Shown here: positions 57,675 to 64,000 of the stretch, piece after piece
Position numbering within the stretch: the first letter of the stretch is position 1
Layout: each line of letters starts with the position of its first letter
NCBI GenBank assembly: GCA_015064205.1
Contig: SVSR01000002.1
Span: forward strand, 62,001-126,000
Direction: 5' to 3'
DNA length: 64,000 nucleotides
From: Oscillospiraceae bacterium
Lineage (GTDB): Bacteria > Bacillota > Clostridia > Oscillospirales > CAG-272
Program-made: the position numbers and the translations under genes
The notes under the pieces: model-generated
Seen by the model: the letters and a program-made list of their open reading frames with translations, nothing else
The model's database searches: none
Told to the model about the DNA's origin: nothing

Positions 57675-59056
57675 TTTCCGACACAGAAGCGGCCGAAAAT
57701 ATCGCCAACCACGTCTTCTCCAACACTTCTCGAATCAAGCTCGCCAACAGCGCTCATTGCGTTTTCTATATCCATTCCCGCAACGTCCTGAGTAAAGCCT
57801 GAATACAGCGAATCAAGCGCGCACCCTATAAACTCTTTTGCCTTTCTTATTGCCGTATGCTGACGCTTGTTTGCTATAACGGCAGACTTGGTGTAGTCTA
57901 TCTCGCCGCTTATATAAAAGCTTTCTATAAGCTTAAATAATTCTGCCTTTTTATTTTCATGCTTCGCGCTCATCGCAAAAACGTGCTCAAAGCTTTTATA
58001 AAGTATTTTTTTGGTATCATCATTTGCCAAAAGGTCTGTTTTATTGATAATTGCAATTACCTTTTTGTCTTTACAGTTTTCTTTGATATACTTTATAAGC
58101 TCGGTATCTTCATTTTCAAGAGGAGCGCTTGAATCAAAGACTGCTAAAACAAGCTCGGCTGCGCTTAATTTTTCAAAAGCCCTCTCAACGCCTATTTTTT
58201 CAACCGCGTCAAGAGTCTTTCTTATTCCTGCCGTGTCGCAAAGGCGCAGTATTATACGGCCCGTTTTTACGCTTTCTTCAATAACGTCCCTCGTTGTTCC
58301 TGCAATATCGGTTACAATTGCGCGCTCCTCGCCAAGCATCGCGTTTAATAGCGAGCTTTTCCCGGCGTTAGGCTTTCCGACGATAGCTGTTGTTATACCC
58401 TCGCTGACCGCTTTACCCGTTTTATAGCTTTCATCAAGCGATGTCAGCTCCCCCTTTATCTCTTCAAGAGCGCGCAAAAGCTCTTCGCATGAAACGTCTG
58501 TGAGATCCTCGTCGGGATAGTCTATATACGCATACGTGCTTGACACGAGCGAGAGCATTTTTTTGTAGATCTCGTCTGCTCTTTTAGACAAAACTCCCCT
58601 TCTGTGTGAAGAAGCAAGTTTTATCTGTTCCTCAGTTTCGGCATCTATCAGATTCATAACCGATTCTGCTTCGGTCAGGCTGAGCTTTGAATTAAGAAAG
58701 GCTCTCTTTGTAAACTCGCCGGGGCCTGCATAGTCTGCACCCGCAAGTATTATAAGCTCAAGAACACTCTGGGATAAAAGTATACCGCCGTGGCAGGATA
58801 TTTCAACAACGTCCTCGCCCGTATATGATGCAGGCGCTTTGTATACTGTTGCAACTGCGTCGTCAATAACTCCTGTTTCCGATACTATATCACCGTATAC
58901 CGCGCTTCTGACCGTTTGCTTAGAGAGCGCTTTTTTGTTTTTGGGAATAAATACTTTTTCGCAAACAGAAATTGCATTTTCTCCCGAAACTCTTATCAGC
59001 GCTACCCCCGCGCGTCCAAACGCCGTTGATATCGCCGCAACTGTATTTGTGAGCAT
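57671..59056 (-). CDS. mnmE: tRNA uridine-5-carboxymethylaminomethyl GTPase MnmE
   Basis: MnmE, with MnmG, modifies U34 of certain tRNAs. The 461-residue protein has the N-terminal tetrahydrofolate-binding domain (AAISTAFGRAGVALIRVSGE), a helical domain, the inserted G domain with G1 GKPNAGKSSLLNAM, G3 DTAGIR and G4 NKTD, and the diagnostic C-terminal FCVGK with the catalytic Cys. It lies downstream of jag in the order typical of the origin region; mnmG, the usual next gene, is not here. Confidence 0.97.
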   Translation of the reverse strand: MLTNTVAAISTAFGRAGVALIRVSGENAISVCEKVFIPKNKKALSKQTVRSAVYGDIVSETGVIDDAVATVYKAPASYTGEDVVEISCHGGILLSQSVLELIILAGADYAGPGEFTKRAFLNSKLSLTEAESVMNLIDAETEEQIKLASSHRRGVLSKRADEIYKKMLSLVSSTYAYIDYPDEDLTDVSCEELLRALEEIKGELTSLDESYKTGKAVSEGITTAIVGKPNAGKSSLLNAMLGEERAIVTDIAGTTRDVIEESVKTGRIILRLCDTAGIRKTLDAVEKIGVERAFEKLSAAELVLAVFDSSAPLENEDTELIKYIKENCKDKKVIAIINKTDLLANDDTKKILYKSFEHVFAMSAKHENKKAELFKLIESFYISGEIDYTKSAVIANKRQHTAIRKAKEFIGCALDSLYSGFTQDVAGMDIENAMSAVGELDSRSVGEDVVGDIFGRFCVGK

Positions 59057-59090
59057 TTCAAACTCCGTTTCTCTGTGACTTTAATATAAC

Positions 59091-59117
59091 AAAGGCTGTT
59101 GCCAAGCAACAGCCTTT
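59091..59117. terminator. Hairpin between jag and mnmE, possible terminator
   Basis: A perfect 11-bp stem AAAGGCTGTTG/CAACAGCCTTT (59091-59101 with 59107-59117), loop CCAAG. The minus-strand side is followed by only TTTGTTATA, so it is weak in that direction and may let some transcription into mnmE. Confidence 0.55.
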
Positions 59118-59169
59118 TTGAAGCTTTATTATTTCTGCGAGCGACTGTTTGATTAGCGCCTTTATTTAC

Positions 59170-60141
59170 TTATTCTGCAGTTTCTTCACTTTTATCTTTT
59201 TCTGCCGCTTTTGCTTCGCCCTGCGCTGCAAGACTTGCCATATGGCTTTCATATTCGGCAAAGCTTGAAAAACGCTTTGTGGGTTCTCTGAGGTATGCCG
59301 TTGACGAATAATCGCTCTCGTCATAATCGTCGATCTCAATCTTCGGCAGCTGCTTCTTTTCGATCTTGGGAAGAACTACCGATGAGCTTCTCTTTGATGC
59401 ATATCCGCCCGATTTCTTTCTATCGCCGCGATCGCCTCTGCTTGAGTTTCTTCTGTCATTATCTCTTTCCATAGATTTCTGAAAGCCCGTTTCTTCAAGG
59501 AATATAACTACCTTACGGTTATTTTCAACGCCTATGGAATTTGTTGAAACTCCCTCTATACCCTGTACTTCAGAGTGAATTATTCTTCTCTCGTAAGGAA
59601 GCATAGGCTCAAGAGTTACGCTTCTCTTATATTTGAGAACCTTTGTTGCCATTCTTCTTGCAAGCACTCTGAGAGCCTGCTCTCTCTTTGCTCTGTATCC
59701 TGACACGTCAAGGGTTATATTCATGTATTCGCCCTTTTCGCCGTCTTCTTCCTTCTTGTTTACCGCAAGGTTGACAAGATACTGAAGAGCATCGAGTGTA
59801 TCGCCGTGATGGCCGATAAGAACTCCGGTTTTATCTCCCTCTATACTGAGATTATATCTGTTCTGAGATCCTTTTTCAAATTTTACGTCTGCTTCTATTT
59901 CCATATGGTCAAGAAGATTTTTAACATAGTTTACTGCAATACCTTCGCCGTTTTTCTTTGATGTGTAAATTATCTTTATTTTAGCAGGTGCTGCGCCTAT
60001 TCCGAGAATGCCCTTTTTTTCCTGTTCGATTACTTCATAGCTTACATTTTCTTTTTCAAGACCAAGCTCCATAAGTCCCGCTTCAAGCGCTTCTTCAACG
60101 TTTTTGCCTGTAAAGATCTTTTCGTTTTTCAAAACTTTCAC
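59170..60141 (-). CDS. jag: Jag/KhpB RNA-binding protein
   Basis: Jag (KhpB) is an RNA-binding protein linked to YidC and to cell elongation and division control. The 323-residue protein has the Jag-N domain (about 1-50, TGKNVEEALEAGLMELGLEK), a KH domain with GVLIGHHGDTLDALQYLVNL, and an R3H domain with YRAKREQALRVLARRMA and RRIIHSEVQGIEGVSTNSIG. It is longer than the usual 200-250 residues: a tail of about 110 residues, basic at first and then acidic, follows R3H. It lies 11 bases downstream of yidC. Confidence 0.94.
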   Translation of the reverse strand: MKVLKNEKIFTGKNVEEALEAGLMELGLEKENVSYEVIEQEKKGILGIGAAPAKIKIIYTSKKNGEGIAVNYVKNLLDHMEIEADVKFEKGSQNRYNLSIEGDKTGVLIGHHGDTLDALQYLVNLAVNKKEEDGEKGEYMNITLDVSGYRAKREQALRVLARRMATKVLKYKRSVTLEPMLPYERRIIHSEVQGIEGVSTNSIGVENNRKVVIFLEETGFQKSMERDNDRRNSSRGDRGDRKKSGGYASKRSSSVVLPKIEKKQLPKIEIDDYDESDYSSTAYLREPTKRFSSFAEYESHMASLAAQGEAKAAEKDKSEETAE

Positions 60142-60152
60142 CTCTTTTACTG

Positions 60153-61334
60153 TCAGTCCTTTTTCTTATACTTTGTTTTAGAATCGTCCTTTATCTGAGG
60201 AATATCCTTGTTTTCAATTTCTTCTTTTATTTCTTCAGCTTTTTCTGATTCTACAATTTTATTTTCTTTAACTTCTTCGGTTTTATTTTCTTTTTTGGTG
60301 TTTTTCTTACCGTATATTTCTTCAAATTCATCATCGTCTATATGATGAAGCGAACGGCCTTTTGTGCCTGAAGATGCTGTTGTGCTTTTCTTCTTCTCTT
60401 TTTTATCCGCACCAACTGCTTTTTCTGCCGCTTTATAGTCTTCTTCCGTAAACTTCGGGTAGGGATAAAGCTTGAAGAGAACAAACTGCTGGAGTATTGA
60501 AAGTACGTTCTGATAGATCCAATATACACCGATTGCCGCAGGTACTGTAAAGCAGATATAGGTACTGAGCAGAGGCATCGAATATTCCATTATCTTCATT
60601 GAAGGATTGTTCGCCATGTCCTGAGTTGAAGGAGCTTGGTATGAAAGCTTCTTTGTAATTCTGGTTGAAAGAAGCGTAAATACAAGAGTTAATATCGGAA
60701 TAAGCACAAGCCAAGAAAGATTTTTTATGCTCGGTGTATATGAAAGGTTAAGTGCACCTGAGAAAATTTCAAAATTAGGTATTACTTGTGCCGAAAAGCC
60801 TTCGATAGAAGCGAAATTTTCAAGTCCTATTTCCTTCATCTGCGTTATCGTTGTAATCTCCGCAGAATAGCCTTTTGTTGCCTTTGTTATTGCTTCAGAA
60901 CCGCCTGCTGACATAAATTCCGCTATCTTTGCGTTAATTGCCGCAACAGTTTCGGATGAAAACTGACAGATATACGTAAGCGGCTGAGTTATAACTCTGT
61001 AAAGCGCGATGAGTATCGGAAACTGGATAAGAAGAGGAAGACATCCGCCCATTGGGTTAAAGTTTTCTTCCTGATAAAGAGCCATTATCTCTTCCTGCTG
61101 CTTCTGCTGAGTCTTCTGGTCGTTTCTTCCGGCATACTTCTTTCTTATAGCCATTTCACGCGGCCTGAGTTTTGCCTGCTTGACCATATTCTTCTGTTGC
61201 TTTATTCCGAACGGAAAAAGCACTACCTTCACAACAAGCGCAAATAAAAAGAGCGCTATAACGTAATTGTTATTTGTTAGAGAATAACAAAATCTTATTA
61301 CGTATCCAAGACCCTGATACAACCAATCAAACAT
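60153..61334 (-). CDS. yidC: Membrane protein insertase YidC (SpoIIIJ/OxaA family)
   Basis: YidC inserts and folds membrane proteins; in sporeformers a copy supports sigma-G activation. The 393-residue protein has five membrane segments; the coiled hydrophilic loop after the first carries NMVKQAKLRPREMAIRKKYA and the phrase NPMGGCLPLLIQFPILIALY follows. The C-terminal tail (about 300-393) is long, highly charged and Lys/Glu rich, more than in most YidC. There is no lipobox, unlike Bacillus SpoIIIJ. The start is ATG 61334 (MFDWLYQ) with AGAAGGGA upstream. It sits between yidD and jag. Confidence 0.95.
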   Translation of the reverse strand: MFDWLYQGLGYVIRFCYSLTNNNYVIALFLFALVVKVVLFPFGIKQQKNMVKQAKLRPREMAIRKKYAGRNDQKTQQKQQEEIMALYQEENFNPMGGCLPLLIQFPILIALYRVITQPLTYICQFSSETVAAINAKIAEFMSAGGSEAITKATKGYSAEITTITQMKEIGLENFASIEGFSAQVIPNFEIFSGALNLSYTPSIKNLSWLVLIPILTLVFTLLSTRITKKLSYQAPSTQDMANNPSMKIMEYSMPLLSTYICFTVPAAIGVYWIYQNVLSILQQFVLFKLYPYPKFTEEDYKAAEKAVGADKKEKKKSTTASSGTKGRSLHHIDDDEFEEIYGKKNTKKENKTEEVKENKIVESEKAEEIKEEIENKDIPQIKDDSKTKYKKKD

Positions 61335-61363
61335 ATTAATTTCCCTTCTGCATAAATACAAAA

Positions 61364-61588
61364 TTATTTTTTATTTTTTTCGGGCACCGGATCGTATCCT
61401 CCATTGCAAAAAGGATTGCATCTTAGTACCCTCCATACTGTAAGCGCCAGACCAACAAAAAATCCGCGCTTTGAAAACGCCTCTATTGCATAACTTGAGC
61501 ATGTTGGCGTAAATCGGCAGCACGGTTTCTTTAGCGGTGATATATATTTTTGATATATTTTCAGTATTATAATACAAATATTCTTCAT
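61364..61588 (-). CDS. yidD: Membrane protein insertion efficiency factor YidD
   Basis: YidD is a small amphipathic membrane-associated protein that helps YidC-dependent insertion. The 74-residue protein has the whole family signature: [20 protein letters not shown] followed by [33 protein letters not shown]. It starts directly at the rnpA stop (1-base gap none), so the two are coupled. Confidence 0.96.
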   Translation of the reverse strand: MKNICIIILKIYQKYISPLKKPCCRFTPTCSSYAIEAFSKRGFFVGLALTVWRVLRCNPFCNGGYDPVPEKNKK

Positions 61589-61975
61589 TTATCCGTTATC
61601 TGTCTCTATCATCGACAGTTTATTCATAGCGTATAAAATATCGTTTTTAATATCCTGAGTTTTCTTATCAGCTGCACAGTATTTTGCAACTATTACTATC
61701 AAATATCCCTTTTTAATACCGTATTGTTTATCTGTCTGCCTAAACGCTTCTCTTATTATTCTCTTGATTCTGTTACGGGTAACGGCATTACCGTTCTTCT
61801 TTGTTACCGTCAGTCCTATTCTGTTGATTTCCTTCTTTTGTGGGTTTTCAAGGCGCAGTCTTTTCGACGCATAATCTTTCAGCACGTATACTATTACGTT
61901 TTTCGCAACACACTTTTTTCCCTTATTATACGCCTTGAGATAAAGATGATTTTCGCTTATTGCCCTATATTTCAT
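61589..61975 (-). CDS. rnpA: Ribonuclease P protein component
   Basis: RnpA is the protein subunit of RNase P, which matures tRNA 5' ends. The 128-residue basic protein has the family phrases NRIGLTVTKKNGNAVTRNRI and KRIIREAFR, which hold the RNR RNA-binding motif. It follows rpmH on the minus strand as in nearly all bacteria. Between the two genes, an imperfect stem with a T-run (about 62047-62096) may attenuate or end part of the rpmH transcript. Confidence 0.96.
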   Translation of the reverse strand: MKYRAISENHLYLKAYNKGKKCVAKNVIVYVLKDYASKRLRLENPQKKEINRIGLTVTKKNGNAVTRNRIKRIIREAFRQTDKQYGIKKGYLIVIVAKYCAADKKTQDIKNDILYAMNKLSMIETDNG

Positions 61976-62133
61976 ATCCGCAATAATTATACCTTTTTAT
62001 TTTGTAGAAATACACGATATTTTGTTAATATTTCTCTATACAACAAAAACCCCCGAAACGAAAAGCCAGAAGGACATTATCGAAATTCGGCGGTTTTTTG
62101 CGTCATTTTTTAATAAACCCGCATAACGGCTCA

Positions 62134-62268
62134 TTAATAGCTGAGTCTTGCTCTGCCCTTTGCACGTCTTCTCTTTAAGACTTTTCTTCCGTTAGCTGTT
62201 TTCATTCTCTTTCTGAAGCCGTGTTCAACCTGTCTCTGACGCTTTTTAGGCTGGTATGTTCTAAGCAT
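62134..62268 (-). CDS. rpmH: 50S ribosomal protein bL34
   Basis: This 44-residue, very basic protein reads [20 protein letters not shown] at its start and ends with AKGRARLSY, the bL34 pattern. AAGGAGG stands 7 bases before the ATG. It is first of rpmH-rnpA-yidD-yidC-jag-mnmE, diverging from dnaA. A strong promoter lies 65-94 bases upstream. Confidence 0.97.
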   Translation of the reverse strand: MLRTYQPKKRQRQVEHGFRKRMKTANGRKVLKRRRAKGRARLSY

Positions 62269-62332
62269 CTGGGCACCTCCTTAATCTTACTTCTTTTTAC
62301 TTCTTACGTATTTTCACATTACGACACCTAAT

Positions 62333-62362
62333 ATTATATACATACTTTTCTCCTTTTGTCAA
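62333..62362 (-). promoter_or_regulatory. Promoter of the rpmH operon
   Basis: On the minus strand TTGACA (62362-62357) and TATAAT (62338-62333) are separated by 18 bases. The region 62269-62575 between rpmH and dnaA is very AT-rich and holds this promoter, the dnaA promoter and an 18-bp palindrome. I see no consensus DnaA box in it. Confidence 0.8.
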
Positions 62363-62433
62363 GTCTTTTTCTAATTATTTTAATTTTCTGACAACCCTTT
62401 TTTTAATTAAATTGTTAAAAATTCAATTTGCTA

Positions 62434-62462
62434 TTGAAATTTTTATATTCGTGTGCTATAAT
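62434..62462 (+). promoter_or_regulatory. Extended -10 promoter of dnaA
   Basis: TTGAAA (62434-62439) and TATAAT (62457-62462) are 17 bases apart, with TGC directly before the -10 (extended -10). A run of alternating TA (62473-62499) and an 18-bp palindrome lie just downstream, within the expected 5' UTR. Confidence 0.8.
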
Positions 62463-62508
62463 GTTTGATAAGTATATATATTTATATATTATATATATTA
62501 GAGTTACG

Positions 62509-62526
62509 CACGCGCACGTGCGCGTG
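62509..62526. promoter_or_regulatory. Perfect 18-bp GC palindrome upstream of dnaA
   Basis: CACGCGCACGTGCGCGTG reads the same on both strands and stands 50 bases before the dnaA start, straight after a TA-rich run. In DNA it is a possible repressor or origin-protein site; in RNA it could fold into a stable hairpin in the dnaA 5' UTR. Its function is not known. Confidence 0.6.
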
Positions 62527-62575
62527 ATATTTGCTAAATGTAGATTTAAATTTTTGTAAAGGAACGGTTTTATAA

Positions 62576-63940
62576 ATGGATCGCTTGGATGAAGTCTGGT
62601 CTTTGGTTTATGAAAAATTAAAGCAGGATATAAACGAAAGTACTTTCAAATTATGGTTTGAAGATCTCTCTCTTTGTGAGCTTGATGAAAAAAGAGCCGT
62701 TCTTTCGGCAAAAACGGTTTTCAAAAAAAGAATACTTCAGTCTTCATTTTTAGGTAAGCTTGAAGATTATTTTGAAAAGACACTCGGATTTCGTGTCGAG
62801 ATCGCTATAACAGCTCCCGGCGACACAAATGAAGCTGATACTTCTTCAAATGAGGTTACATCCGATAATACACCTGTTGAAGAAAAAAAAGAAAGTATCG
62901 AACACGAAGAGATTTCATTCTTCTCATCAAATGCAGAATACACTTTTGAAAACTTCATTGTCGGCAACTCAAACAAGCTTGCGCATGCCGCGTGTATTGC
63001 CGTTGCCAATAATACGGGCTACGATTATAACCCCCTTTTCATATACGGACCAAGCGGTCTTGGTAAAACACATCTTCTTCATGCTATAACAAATCATGCA
63101 AAAAAGAAAAATCCTAAAATAAATATCGTATACGTAACAAGCGAAGATTTCACAAATCAGCTTATAGAAAGTATTTCAAATAAAACCACAAAAGAATTCA
63201 GAAATAAGTTTCGAAAAGCCGATATGCTCATGATAGACGATATTCAGTTTATCGCATCAAGAGAGAATACCCAGGAAGAAATATTTCACACGTTCAACGC
63301 GCTCTATGAAAACGGTATACAGATAATACTAACGTCCGACAGACCTGCAAGAGATATAAAGCATCTTGAAGACAGGCTGCGCACTAGATTTGACTGGGGC
63401 GTTACTGCAGACATAAATCCCCCCGATTTTGAACTTCGTGCCGCTATACTTTCAAGCAAAGCAAAGACTCGCGGAATTGAACTTTCCTCAGATATAATAA
63501 ATCTTCTTGCCGAAAATCTTACAAGCAATATAAGGCAGCTTGAGGGTGCTGTTAAAAAGCTTTGCGCAATAAAGCTTTTATCCGATAAAGAATTAACTCT
63601 TGAGGTTGCAAAACAGGCTATTTCCGATATTGTTAAAGATAAAGTTTCTGTTAACGTAACGATTGACAAGATACTTGATGCAGTTTCAAAAAAATACGGT
63701 GTTACAACCGAAGAATTAAAAAGCAAATCCAAGGCAAGCAATATTGCAACACCCCGTCAGATCGCAATGTACGTTTTAAGAAAAACGACAGATCTCTCAC
63801 TTCCTAAAATAGGAAAGATATTCGACAGAAATTATTCAACGGTGATCCCGTCTATAAAAAAGATCGAAAACGAGATAAAATGCAATTCTCTTTTTGAAAT
63901 TGACGTAAACGAACTCATAAAAGAAATTATGACTTTATAA
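62576..63940 (+). CDS. dnaA: Chromosomal replication initiator DnaA
   Basis: DnaA opens the origin. The 454-residue protein has domain I (about 1-80), a variable acidic linker (85-115), the AAA+ domain with Walker A GPSGLGKTH (158-166) and Walker B MIDDIQF (219-225), and the C-terminal helix-turn-helix. The last is altered: where most bacteria have FGGRDHTTV, this one has FDRNYSTV (416-423), one residue shorter and with Asn, Tyr and Ser at base-contacting positions. AAAGGA lies 12 bases before the ATG. The gene is led by a strong promoter and followed by repeats at 63941-63973. Confidence 0.97.
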   Translation: MDRLDEVWSLVYEKLKQDINESTFKLWFEDLSLCELDEKRAVLSAKTVFKKRILQSSFLGKLEDYFEKTLGFRVEIAITAPGDTNEADTSSNEVTSDNTPVEEKKESIEHEEISFFSSNAEYTFENFIVGNSNKLAHAACIAVANNTGYDYNPLFIYGPSGLGKTHLLHAITNHAKKKNPKINIVYVTSEDFTNQLIESISNKTTKEFRNKFRKADMLMIDDIQFIASRENTQEEIFHTFNALYENGIQIILTSDRPARDIKHLEDRLRTRFDWGVTADINPPDFELRAAILSSKAKTRGIELSSDIINLLAENLTSNIRQLEGAVKKLCAIKLLSDKELTLEVAKQAISDIVKDKVSVNVTIDKILDAVSKKYGVTTEELKSKSKASNIATPRQIAMYVLRKTTDLSLPKIGKIFDRNYSTVIPSIKKIENEIKCNSLFEIDVNELIKEIMTL

Positions 63941-63973
63941 TTTTCAACATATGTTGATCATATATGTTGAAAA
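63941..63973. repeat. Inverted and direct repeats just after dnaA
   Basis: The 9-mer ATATGTTGA occurs at 63949-63957 and 63962-63970, and inverted at 63944-63952. The outer arms TTTTCAACATAT (63941-63952) and ATATGTTGAAAA (63962-63973) form a 12-bp inverted repeat. The segment lies in the presumed dnaA-dnaN spacer, a usual place for DnaA boxes. Confidence 0.6.
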
Positions 63974-64000
63974 CATATTTTTTATCTGTCACATACTTTT

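Noticed and set aside
62269-62575. Standard DnaA boxes between rpmH and dnaA
   Set aside because: The nearest match (TTATATACA-like, in the rpmH promoter) differs from TTATCCACA at two positions and is part of the -10 region.

Overview
The window is chromosomal DNA of a spore-forming member of the Clostridia (Firmicutes/Bacillota). Evidence: sporulation genes spoIIR, spoIIGA-sigE and spoVG; Gram-positive-type ribonuclease Y, YycJ/WalJ and a CD1247-type zinc-ribbon protein; strong AGGAGG ribosome binding sites; moderate G+C coding DNA with AT-rich spacers. The right end is the replication-origin neighbourhood: dnaA points right, and rpmH-rnpA-yidD-yidC-jag-mnmE diverge from it. I see no tRNA, rRNA, CRISPR array or prophage.

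Layout. 1-6.8 kb (minus): obg, ligA, a glycosyltransferase, murJ and spoIIR. 7-13.2 kb (plus): two tandem secreted subtilisin-like proteases. 13.2-15 kb (minus): an SLC13/ArsB-like permease and a phosphoribosyltransferase. 15.2-18.6 kb (plus): an Lrp/AsnC regulator, then a methionine ABC transporter (metQ-metN-metI) preceded by a 25-codon leader ORF with eight Met codons and a terminator. 18.7-20.2 kb: an accessory patch with a REP-associated transposase, two small unknown genes and repeats. 20.2-28.5 kb (minus): DUF1015 protein, rarA, recG, murI, HAD phosphatase, U32 peptidase. 28.6-38.9 kb (plus): dut-maf-nth-cinA-galK-membrane protein-walJ-rlmH-thiI, then rny and a CDF cation transporter. 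39-41.7 kb (minus): alaS. 41.9-52.9 kb (plus): ComEC-like hydrolase, spoIIGA-sigE, rpmE, hflX-yigZ, dgt-dnaG-rpoD (dnaG is split by a frameshift) and an orphan solute-binding lipoprotein. 53-57.1 kb (minus): CD1247-like protein, efp, an endonuclease IV-like protein, yqeG, murC. 57.3 kb: spoVG (plus). 57.7-62.3 kb (minus): mnmE, jag, yidC, yidD, rnpA, rpmH. 62.6-63.9 kb: dnaA (plus).

Most of the window is housekeeping, arranged in short operons with many start/stop overlaps. The most interesting signal is the metQNI leader. A consensus promoter, an ideally spaced ribosome binding site, a Met-rich 25-codon ORF, mutually exclusive pairings around its stop codon and an intrinsic terminator together look like classical translation-coupled attenuation responding to methionine, where a SAM riboswitch or Met T-box would normally be expected. 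Other points: REP palindromes read in frame inside the RAYT transposase gene; a DnaA with an altered DnaA-box recognition motif, lying beside three copies of an unusual 9-mer and a perfect 18-bp palindrome; a single-base frameshift in the primase gene; and a cinA gene whose best-placed start codon is AUC.
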